Positions 57,182 to 64,000 of a stretch of DNA of 64,000 nt are shown here, piece by piece. Within the stretch, counting starts at the first letter, position 1; the number at the start of each line of letters is the position of its first letter. A program made the translations under genes and the position numbers. Source of the DNA: Brevundimonas alba (GTDB lineage: Bacteria; Pseudomonadota; Alphaproteobacteria; Caulobacterales; Caulobacteraceae); the NCBI RefSeq assembly GCF_011927945.1, contig NZ_JAATJM010000001.1:1961982-2025981 (forward strand), in the 5' to 3' direction. The notes beneath the pieces were generated by a model. The model did not search any database. It was given only the letters and a program-made list of their open reading frames with translations, and had not been told where the DNA came from.

Positions 57182-57565
57182 TTGTCTAACCGGGTTCTGA
57201 TCGTCGAAGACGACGCCATGCTACGCGAGGCGATGGACCTCATCCTGACCCAGGCGGGATATCAGGTGCTGACCGCCGCCACCGGCGCGGGCGTCACCGC
57301 CCTCGCCACGCGGTTCGAGCCGCATCTGGTCCTGCTGGATGTAAGCCTGCCCGACACCAGCGGCGTCGAGGTGCTGCGCAACCTGCGTCGCTGGAACGTA
57401 CGGGTTCCGGTCGTCATGGTCACCGCCAACCGCACGCCGGAAATCGTCCGCGACGTCATGGCCTCGGGCGGCAATGGCTACCTCCTCAAGCCCTTCGAGC
57501 CCAAGGACCTGATCGACCGCGTCCGCCGCGCCCTCTCTCCGTCGTCACCTCGCACTGGCGGGTGA
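57182..57565 (+). CDS. CheY-like single-domain response regulator
   Basis: 127 residues from a TTG with GGGAGG at good spacing. Acidic pocket EDDAM, phospho-acceptor Asp53 (LVLLDVSLPD), Thr in VMVTANR and Lys in LLKPFEP. No output domain. It lies 87 bp after the fimbrial operon on the same strand, and may belong to the same phosphorelay or be independent. Confidence 0.94.
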   Translation: MSNRVLIVEDDAMLREAMDLILTQAGYQVLTAATGAGVTALATRFEPHLVLLDVSLPDTSGVEVLRNLRRWNVRVPVVMVTANRTPEIVRDVMASGGNGYLLKPFEPKDLIDRVRRALSPSSPRTGG

Positions 57566-57735
57566 GACGGGTCTGAGCCCTCGAGCGGGCGAGGTTCGTC
57601 ACTCGAACGCCAGTCGCACCGGGTGGCGCGACCCTTCGTGCCCTGTCACGCCGCTCGAATGGATGAGCGAGGCGATTGCGTGATCGAGCGGGTCGGGTAA
57701 TGTCCGCGCGCTCCCGCAAAAAAGGACCGTCTCAT

Positions 57736-60567
57736 ATGCGTCTTCGCGCCGTCTCGCTCGCCGCCCTCATCGCCGTAATCGCCCCCGCCACGCCGGGTCT
57801 GGCGCAGACCGCCGCCGCCCCGACCGCCGTGACCGCCGCGCAGGCCGCCGAGCTTCGCGCCGCGCCCGTGGCCGAGCTGGTCTCCGAGGTGAACATCCCG
57901 TGGAAGCGGTTCACGCTCGACAACGGCCTGACCGTGATCGTGCACGAGGATCGCAAGGCCCCGGTCGTCGCCCTGTCTGTGTGGTACAACGTCGGCTCCA
58001 AGGACGAGCCCGCCGGTTCGACCGGTTTCGCCCACCTGTTCGAACACCTGATGTTCGGGGGGTCTGAGAACGCGCCGGGCAGCTATCTCGGCCGTATGCG
58101 GAACCTGGGGCCGTCGAACCTGAACGGCACGACCTGGTTCGACCGCACCAACTATTTCGAGACCGTTCCGACCCCGGCGCTGGAGCAGGCCCTGTTCCTT
58201 GAAAGCGACCGCATGGGCTATCTGCTCGGCGAGGTCGGCCAGGACGTGCTCGATCTGCAGCGCGGCGTGGTCCAGAACGAGAAGCGTCAAGGCGACAACC
58301 AGCCTTACGGCCTGTTCGAATACGCCCAGCTGGAAGCGCTCTTCCCGGAAGGCCACCCGTATCGTCACTCGACCATCGGCTCGATGGCCGATCTTGACGC
58401 AGCCAGCCTCGAGACGGTGCGCAACTGGTTCCGCGAGAACTATGGTCCGAACAACGCCATCGTGGTCCTGTCCGGCGACATCGACGAGGCCACCGCCCGG
58501 CCGCTGATGCAGAAATATTTCGGCCGCATTGCCCGCGGCCCGGTGAACACCCCGGCCGAGGCGGATGTGCCGACCCTCGCCGCCCCGATCGTGGCCACCA
58601 TGCATGACCGGGTGGCCAATACCCGCCTGACCCGCAGCTGGGCCGTGCCGGGCCTGCTGAGCGACGACGCCGTGCCGCTGTCGGTCGCCGCCTCCGTGCT
58701 GGGCGGCCTCGCCTCCTCGCGCCTGGACAACCAGTTGGTCCGCGATGAACAGACGGCTGTCGGGGTTTCGTCCTCCCTGTCGGATTTCCACCGCATCGGC
58801 ATCTTCGACATCTCGGTCGATGTGAAACCCGGTCAGGACGCCGCCGAGGTGGGCCGTCGCCTTGACGCGATCGTCGCCGACTTCATCGCCCATGGTCCGA
58901 CCGAGGAAGAGGTCGCCCGCGTCGCCACCCGCTATGTCTCCGGCCGGATCCAGAGCCTGGAACAGGTCAACGGCAAGGCGAACGTCCTCGCCGAAGGCCA
59001 GCTGTATGCGGGCGATCCGGACCACTACAAGAAAGAGCTGGCTGAATACGCCTCGGTCACTCCGGCCGAGGTGACTGCCGCCATGCAGCGCTGGCTTACC
59101 CGTCCCGTGTTCGACATGACCATCGCTCCGGGCGAGCGTGAAGCCTATGCGGAAGCCGCTCCGTCGGGCGCGACCCCGGCGCCCGCTGCCGAAATCCAGC
59201 GTGTCGCCCGCGATCCGATGCCCACCATCGGCCAGGTCCCTGACCTGCAGTTCCCGGACGTCGAACGCGTGACCCTGTCGAACGGAGTGAAGGTCGTCTA
59301 CGCCCAGGTCGACACCGTTCCGGTGACACGCGTGGCCGTGGAGTTCGACGCCGGCTACGCCGCGGACCGCGCCAACCGCCTGGGCGCCCAGGCCATGATG
59401 CTGGACCTTCTGGACGAAGGCACGACCAGCCGTGACGCCAACCAGCTGGCCCAGGAAGAAGAACGTCTCGGGGCTTCGATCAACCTCGGCGCGACCATGG
59501 ACCGGACCTCGGCCGACCTCTCGACCGTGACCGCCAATCTGACGCCGTCGCTGACGCTGCTGGCGGATGTAGTTCGCAACCCGGCTTTCGCCCCGGCGCA
59601 GATCGAGCGCATCCGCGCCCAGCGCCTGTCCGGCCTCGCCAGCGAGCGCACCAACCCGGGCGCCATCGCGGCCCGCGCCCTGCCGCCGCTGCTGTACGGC
59701 GAGAACAACCCGTACGGTCGGTCCTTCACCGGTTCGGGCGACGACGCCACGCTGACCGCGCTGACCCGCGCCGATCTGGTCGCCGAGCACGACGCCTGGG
59801 TGCGCCCGGACAACGCGACCATCTTTGTGGTGTCCGATCTGCCGCTGTCGCAGGTGACGCCGCAGCTGGAAGCCGCCTTCGGCGACTGGCGTGCGCCCCC
59901 GACGCCGAAGGGAACCAAGACCTTCGCCGCCGCCATCCCGGCGACGACCAGCCGCATCGTTCTGATCGACCGGCCCCAATCCCCGCAATCGCTGATCTAC
60001 GGCGGGGCGGTCCTGCCGGTCTCGGGCACCGATGACCTGCTGGCCCTGAATGCTGCGAATGTGACCCTCGGCTCGGACTTCCTGTCGCGCATCAATGCGG
60101 ATCTGCGCGAGACCAAGGGCTGGTCCTATGGCGTGCGCGGCGGGGTCAACGCCCTGGAGCACCGCGTCCCCTACATCGTCAACGCGCCGGTTCAGGCCAA
60201 CCGCACCGGTGAATCCGTCGCCGCCCTGATCGCCCAGTACGACCGCTTCCTGACCGCCGACGGGGTCACGCCGCAGGAGCTGGAACGGACCATCAACGGC
60301 AACACCCGCTCACTCGCGGGCGGCTTCGAGACATCGGCGCAGATTCTCGGCGCCCTGCGGTCCAACGCCCTCTACGGCCGCCCCGACGACTATCAGGCCA
60401 CGCTGGCCAGCCGCACCCGCGCGCTGACCGCCGCCCAGATGGACGAAGCGGCCCGGCAGGCCATCCATCCGAACCAGTTCGTCTGGGTCGTCGTCGGCGA
60501 CGCCTCGGTGGTCCGCCCGCAACTGGAGGCTCTCGGCCTGCCGCTCGAGGTGCGCCCCGCCCAGTAG
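57736..60567 (+). CDS. M16 family zinc peptidase, two-domain, secreted
   Basis: 943 residues from the ATG at 57736 (AAGGA upstream); the longer frame from 57676 adds a charged leader without meaning. Signal peptide cleaved near LAQ. The inverted zinc motif HLFEH is at residues 100-104 (His100, Glu103, His104), with the third ligand in VVQNEKRQGDN. A second M16 half (from ~500) lacks the motif, the usual inactive half of the pitrilysin clam-shell. It probably degrades peptides in the periplasm. A 9-bp hairpin follows the stop. Confidence 0.94.
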   Translation: MRLRAVSLAALIAVIAPATPGLAQTAAAPTAVTAAQAAELRAAPVAELVSEVNIPWKRFTLDNGLTVIVHEDRKAPVVALSVWYNVGSKDEPAGSTGFAHLFEHLMFGGSENAPGSYLGRMRNLGPSNLNGTTWFDRTNYFETVPTPALEQALFLESDRMGYLLGEVGQDVLDLQRGVVQNEKRQGDNQPYGLFEYAQLEALFPEGHPYRHSTIGSMADLDAASLETVRNWFRENYGPNNAIVVLSGDIDEATARPLMQKYFGRIARGPVNTPAEADVPTLAAPIVATMHDRVANTRLTRSWAVPGLLSDDAVPLSVAASVLGGLASSRLDNQLVRDEQTAVGVSSSLSDFHRIGIFDISVDVKPGQDAAEVGRRLDAIVADFIAHGPTEEEVARVATRYVSGRIQSLEQVNGKANVLAEGQLYAGDPDHYKKELAEYASVTPAEVTAAMQRWLTRPVFDMTIAPGEREAYAEAAPSGATPAPAAEIQRVARDPMPTIGQVPDLQFPDVERVTLSNGVKVVYAQVDTVPVTRVAVEFDAGYAADRANRLGAQAMMLDLLDEGTTSRDANQLAQEEERLGASINLGATMDRTSADLSTVTANLTPSLTLLADVVRNPAFAPAQIERIRAQRLSGLASERTNPGAIAARALPPLLYGENNPYGRSFTGSGDDATLTALTRADLVAEHDAWVRPDNATIFVVSDLPLSQVTPQLEAAFGDWRAPPTPKGTKTFAAAIPATTSRIVLIDRPQSPQSLIYGGAVLPVSGTDDLLALNAANVTLGSDFLSRINADLRETKGWSYGVRGGVNALEHRVPYIVNAPVQANRTGESVAALIAQYDRFLTADGVTPQELERTINGNTRSLAGGFETSAQILGALRSNALYGRPDDYQATLASRTRALTAAQMDEAARQAIHPNQFVWVVVGDASVVRPQLEALGLPLEVRPAQ

Positions 60568-60582
60568 TCGCGCCGGGATAAA

Positions 60583-60615
60583 GACAGCCGCGAGCCGCTG
60601 AGGCGGGCGGCTGTC
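60583..60615 (+). terminator. Hairpin after the M16 peptidase gene
   Basis: GACAGCCGC (60583-60591) and GCGGCTGTC (60607-60615) form a perfect 9-bp stem. There is no T-run, so intrinsic termination is uncertain; it may aid rho-dependent ending or mRNA stability. Confidence 0.45.
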
Positions 60616-60680
60616 CCTCCATCGATCCCCATGCCGGCGGACCTTCCCGGCGGCGCGGATCTTCTGCCGATGCCGCGCCC

Positions 60681-61715
60681 TCAGTCCGGTGCGCTCGACC
60701 CGGCATCCTCGCTGGCGCGCAGAAGTTCGCGGTCCGTTGTGAGCAGGCGCCGGTACTCGCGTGGTGTCATGCCGTAGCGCTGGCGGAAGGCGCGACTGAG
60801 GTGGGGGGCGTCGCTGAAACCAAGCCGATGGGCGATGCCCCCGATCGGTTCAGCCCGATCGATGTCAGCCAATGCGACGCGCGCCCGGCCCAGCCGCTCT
60901 GTCATGATATAGGCCTGAACGCCGCCATCGGACTGGAAGGCAGCGAACAGCCTTCCCCGCGATACGTCGAGGGCGCGGCACAAATCCGATACGGCGATCC
61001 CCCCGCTGCCAAGACGTTTTTCGATTTCCTCGGCGGCCCGCCGCCGCAGCGCCTTCTCCGCCCCAACGGGGGAGGGGCTGCTTGTCCGCGCCTCCGCCAG
61101 CGCGAGGGCGAGGAGATCGAGAAATGCCCGTCCCAACCGATCCGCATGCGCCAGATCAAGTCGGTGCAGGGCCTCCCGAACATAGGCCGCGTGCGCGAAA
61201 AGCATCGTCGCCGGCTCTCCCGATACCACCAGGCCGTGCAGGTCGTGCAGGGGGGCAAGAACCTCAGTAGCCACCGCACGGGGGATCACCAGACTGTAGG
61301 TGCGGCTCGCCGTCGAGACGTGCAGCGACGGTCTCGCGAGGTCGTGGATGTGGAAGGTGCCCGAGGTTTCACGGAAGGCCCGCCCGTCCATGTCGCCGTG
61401 CGCGGCGCCTTCGATCATCATGCTGAGAATGAGGGGATCGAAGTCAGACACCCGGATGTCCTGGATCCGCCGTTCCCAGCGCATGCCGGTGATCTCGCAG
61501 TAGACGAACACGACCGGGCCGAGCTGGGCCGACTCCCAGCGGGTGTCGAACGGCTCGTACGGCTCGGTGCGGAAGACCGGTTCGGTGCGGGGCCAGTCGC
61601 GCAGATACCACGCCTGATAGCGCTCTGAGACCGGCAGGTCCGACGTCGAATAGTAAAGGATGGGAATCGGCTCGCGCTCAGACGCGACGGAATCACTGGG
61701 GTCGGCCTGCTTCAC
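60681..61715 (-). CDS. AraC family transcriptional regulator
   Basis: 344 residues from a GTG at 61715 with only a weak ribosome site. The N-terminal ~220 residues form a sensor of the AraC-binding-like type (YYSTSDLPVSERYQAW, SGTFHIHDLARPS). The two helix-turn-helices are in IAVSDLCRALDVSRGRLFAAF and EPIGGIAHRLGFSDAPHLSRAFRQRYGMTPREYRRLL. Same general class as the regulator at 26998 but clearly different in sequence. It converges with the M16 peptidase gene; target unknown. Confidence 0.91.
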   Translation of the reverse strand: MKQADPSDSVASEREPIPILYYSTSDLPVSERYQAWYLRDWPRTEPVFRTEPYEPFDTRWESAQLGPVVFVYCEITGMRWERRIQDIRVSDFDPLILSMMIEGAAHGDMDGRAFRETSGTFHIHDLARPSLHVSTASRTYSLVIPRAVATEVLAPLHDLHGLVVSGEPATMLFAHAAYVREALHRLDLAHADRLGRAFLDLLALALAEARTSSPSPVGAEKALRRRAAEEIEKRLGSGGIAVSDLCRALDVSRGRLFAAFQSDGGVQAYIMTERLGRARVALADIDRAEPIGGIAHRLGFSDAPHLSRAFRQRYGMTPREYRRLLTTDRELLRASEDAGSSAPD

Positions 61716-61959
61716 GCGTACTCACTCGCCGGCGGTGTGCCGGTGCGCCAGTGTAACCGTAAGGCGAACGCCGATACAACAATGAGTCACGATCATTCAA
61801 GCAAGACGGTGAACGAGCCCCTAATGCCAACGGTATGGAGAGCGGCCGCGCTATAGACGGCTGCCTGCACGGACTATCGGGGGATTTGTCCATGTTCGCC
61901 TTTGCATTCGAGGAGCGCGGCGTCGCGTTCGCCTTCGGCCCGGACGGGTCGGGGCGCCG

Positions 61960-62604
61960 GTGGAGGCCGTGCGCGGCTGCACTGCGGTTGGCAGGTCCGG
62001 CGTCGTGCAGGGTCTAGCCAGGTCAAGCGTGGCTTTTGTTGGCGTGAGCAGTCCCGACGCGTACCTCGGCGCCTGGCCGTCGCATGGAACGCGGCCTGCG
62101 TTCCTGATGGACTACGACCACCAGATCCTTTGGGCCAATGACAACTTCCGCGCGCTGGATCGTCGTTCGGTGCTGCGCGTCCACGACGGCGCGCTGGCCT
62201 TCAGCGACCGGAACCGCCAGTCCGATTTCGGAGCCTTCGTCGGGCAACTGGGCGACGTGGCTTCAGCCTGGATTCTCGACAAGGCGGAGGGGGCCTTCCT
62301 GCTGCTGCGATGCGCCCGGCTCGTGCCGGAGGGTCATGCACCCGCCGTCGCTTGCGTCGTCTACGACAGCCAGGATCGAGCAGGCGCCGTGTGGGGCGAT
62401 TTCGGCCCGCGATTCGGTCTAACCGCGGCCGAGGCGGTGCTCGCTCGCCGGCTTGCCGACGGCGAATTGCTGGCAGACCTGGCGTCCAGTCTGTCGATCA
62501 CCCAGGAGACCGCCAAGACTCACCTGCGCCGTATCTACGCCAAGCTTGGCGTGGGCAGCCGGGAAGAGTTCTACGCCCACCTGCTCCCCTTCAGGATCAG
62601 CTGA
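61960..62604 (+). CDS. LuxR-type transcriptional regulator
   Basis: Up to 214 residues; the GTG at 61960 is a guess, as several GTG codons follow. An N-terminal PAS-like region (FLMDYDHQILWANDNFRALD) precedes FGLTAAEAVLARRLADGELLADLASSLSITQETAKTHLRRIYAKLGVGSREEF, a clear LuxR helix-turn-helix. No receiver Asp pocket is present. It is the only gene between the araC-type gene and the VCBS adhesin, so it is a candidate regulator of the adhesin. A short frame at 61892-62017 precedes it in another phase. Confidence 0.85.
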   Translation: MEAVRGCTAVGRSGVVQGLARSSVAFVGVSSPDAYLGAWPSHGTRPAFLMDYDHQILWANDNFRALDRRSVLRVHDGALAFSDRNRQSDFGAFVGQLGDVASAWILDKAEGAFLLLRCARLVPEGHAPAVACVVYDSQDRAGAVWGDFGPRFGLTAAEAVLARRLADGELLADLASSLSITQETAKTHLRRIYAKLGVGSREEFYAHLLPFRIS

Positions 62605-62899
62605 AGCCCGTCGAACGCCCACTACCGACCGAGTCAGTAACCGGTGCATCAGGCGCTGGCGTGAACAGTCGTGAATGTCGGATTAGTGGTTAATGGGCCG
62701 AAGTCGCCAATCACGCGAACAAACGGCTCTGTACGTTACCGTTCATTGGAGAGGGTTAACTGGTCAGAGTTCCTGACGGGCCCGATGCGAAATCGCGCAT
62801 TTGGGGAAACTGCCTCAAATGATTGGCAATTCGGCGGCCATACCCAAAAACGGGGATGCTTAACAAAACATGACCGCTCAATAGTGCTGCAATAAGGGG
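62605..62899. other. Intergenic region upstream of hairpin leader
   Basis: No gene is supported in this 295-bp stretch. It is AT-richer around 62680-62760 and 62810-62890 and probably holds the promoter of the adhesin mRNA. I see no clear sigma-70 or sigma-54 consensus. Confidence 0.4.
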
Positions 62900-63099
62900 G
62901 GCCGGGTTCAGAAAACCCGAGCCATGTCATGTGGAGAGTCCGGGGACGACTTTGTCCCTGCAAGTGCACGCGCCCGCTGGGCGTCACCAATACAGCATCG
63001 CCTAAAACGCCGGCCTGATCCGGCGTGCGGACTCCTGCGTCCGTGAGTCCGCCTATCGACCCTCGCCTGGCGCCCGGAACCCCGGATCGTTCGGCGCCA
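62900..63099 (+). ncRNA. Hairpin-rich 5' leader or small RNA before the adhesin gene
   Basis: At least six stems occur in tandem: CGGGTT/AACCCG (62903-62919, extended by GGC/GCC); CGGGGAC/GTCCCTG (62941-62960); CGCCC/GGGCG (62971-62983); ACGCCGG/CCGGCGT (63007-63026, 7 bp); GCGGACTC/GAGTCCGC (63027-63052, 8 bp) directly abutting it; and TGGCGCC/GGCGCCA (63068-63099). The adhesin ATG is at 63157. Such density outside coding sequence suggests a structured leader with post-transcriptional control. It matches no riboswitch I recognise. Confidence 0.55.
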
Positions 63100-63156
63100 C
63101 GCCAACCAACCGATTTCGCGGACCCAAGAGGCCCGCAGACCCGAAGGAAGCTGACC

Positions 63157-64000
63157 ATGCCCGCCAACAATGACGTTTTCGACCTCACCGAAGATCAGAC
63201 CATCAGCGGCAATCTGTTCGCCAACAACGGCGCCGGCGCCGACACGGGCGCGGGTCCCCTGATCGTGTCTACCTTCAATCAGCAGCCCCTTGTTGGCGGC
63301 GTCGTGGTCATCGAGTTTCCCGGCGACCAGGGCGTCATCACCGTTTATGAAAACGGCGATTTCACATTCGTTCCCGGTTCGTACTGGGATGCGCTTGCCG
63401 AGGGCGGTGTGGGCTCGCTCGGCGGTTCCTACCAGATGCGAGATGACAACAACGTCTTCTCGGTCGCCGACTTCACACTCAACTTCACCGGCACGAACGA
63501 CGCGCCGGTAAACGGCGGCGATGTGACCATCGACCTCAACGAGGACGCGGTCAGCTCCGGGCAGGTCCCGCCCGCCAGCGACGTCGACGGGATGACCTTC
63601 ACCTACGAACTGGTCGGTACCGCTCCCGGCCTGTCCATGGATGCGACCGGCGCCTGGGAGTTCGACGCCAGCGACTATGACTATCTCAAGGCTGGCGAAG
63701 AGAAGGTCATCATGATCGACTACCTGGCCCGCGACGATGCTGGCGAGGCCTCCGACCAGCAGACGTTCACCATCACCATCACCGGCACGAACGACGGCCC
63801 GGTTGCCGCTGTGGCGACCAACAGCGTCACCGAGGACGCGACGGTTACTGGTTCGGTGTCCGCGACGGACGCCGACGATGGCGTCGCCAGCTACGAGCTG
63901 ACCGACGAAGCCCCCGCCGGCCTCACCTTCAACCCGAACGGCAGCTACAGCTTCGACGCCGCGTCGTATGACAGTCTGGAAGCGGGCGAGACCGAGACGG
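63157..64000 (+). CDS. VCBS-repeat giant adhesin, N-terminal part (runs off the window)
   Basis: ATG at 63157 with AAGGAAG upstream; the frame is open to the window end (281 codons). No signal peptide, consistent with type I secretion. A unique head (1-~110) leads into VCBS/cadherin-like repeats marked by (F/I)TGTNDAPV and ITGTNDGPV, followed by SVTEDATVTGSVSATDADDG and FNPNGSYSFDAASYDSLEAGE. Proteins of this type are huge biofilm adhesins with RTX C-termini. The two other RTX genes in the window lack transport genes; these may lie beyond this gene. Confidence 0.88.
   Translation, partial: MPANNDVFDLTEDQTISGNLFANNGAGADTGAGPLIVSTFNQQPLVGGVVVIEFPGDQGVITVYENGDFTFVPGSYWDALAEGGVGSLGGSYQMRDDNNVFSVADFTLNFTGTNDAPVNGGDVTIDLNEDAVSSGQVPPASDVDGMTFTYELVGTAPGLSMDATGAWEFDASDYDYLKAGEEKVIMIDYLARDDAGEASDQQTFTITITGTNDGPVAAVATNSVTEDATVTGSVSATDADDGVASYELTDEAPAGLTFNPNGSYSFDAASYDSLEAGETET

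Noticed and set aside
61835..62017. 60-codon frame (with an internal ATG at 61892) as a separate gene or as the true start of the LuxR-type gene
   Set aside because: It is in a different phase from the regulator, ends within it and has no recognisable domain; a frameshift cannot be shown from this sequence alone.
62636..62648. TAACCGGTG sequence after the LuxR-type gene as another pectin operator
   Set aside because: Only the centre matches and the neighbouring genes have no link to pectin use.

Overview
The window is GC-rich, densely packed alphaproteobacterial chromosome. It carries a bacterial GH47 mannosidase end, a TonB-Xanth-Caul type outer-membrane receptor, many short Hpt and CheY-type signalling proteins and frequent GTG/TTG starts. 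Together these point to the Caulobacterales, most likely Brevundimonas or a close relative; that placement is inference, because no rRNA or other taxonomic marker is present. The only RNA gene seen is tRNA-Lys(CTT). No insertion sequence, prophage or CRISPR array was found.

Layout. (1) 1-2452: end of a GH47 alpha-mannosidase gene converging on a GH92 alpha-mannosidase. (2) 2520-6758: a large RTX protein with six near-identical 95-residue repeats. (3) 6961-18945: tRNA-Lys, an amino-acid permease coupled to an Hpt protein, chorismate mutase, ferredoxin-NADP reductase, a DPP-IV-type peptidase, two tandem paralogous amidases (lipoproteins), a SemiSWEET protein, and cysD-cysNC for sulfate activation. 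(4) 19006-26953: a tightly overlapping eight-gene operon read as a CoA-dependent 2-aminobenzoate (anthranilate) or similar aromatic-acid degradation pathway, with its own MarR regulator and a near-palindromic site on the first start codon. (5) 26998-32561: an AraC-type regulator, then a second giant RTX protein that shares its last ~500 residues with the first.

(6) 32628-47765: a pectin/polygalacturonate utilisation locus. It has a TonB-dependent receptor, two PL1-like lyases, KduI, KduD, a LacI-family regulator, an FAH-family hydratase, a three-part TRAP transporter and KDG kinase. A 14-bp palindrome (TGACACCGGTGTCA and degenerate copies) recurs in the promoter regions of the receptor, both lyases, kduI and the TRAP operon, giving a predicted LacI-type regulon. 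The probable flow is: lyases cut pectate outside; the receptor and TRAP system import products; KduI and KduD make 2-keto-3-deoxygluconate; KdgK phosphorylates it toward Entner-Doudoroff cleavage.

(7) 47898-57565: a CHASE3 hybrid histidine kinase, CheY-like and Hpt proteins and a NarL-type regulator next to an unusual chaperone-usher-like fimbrial operon built on DUF4402-type subunits, closed by another CheY-like protein. (8) 57736-64000: a two-domain M16 peptidase, an AraC regulator, a LuxR-type regulator, a ~200-nt leader rich in perfect hairpins, and the start of a VCBS-repeat adhesin that runs off the window.

The most interesting items are the aminobenzoyl-CoA-type operon with its embedded RidA and overlapping operator, the LacI pectin regulon, the hairpin-rich leader before the adhesin gene, the shared C-terminal cassette of the two RTX proteins, and the phosphorelay-flanked DUF4402 fimbrial system.
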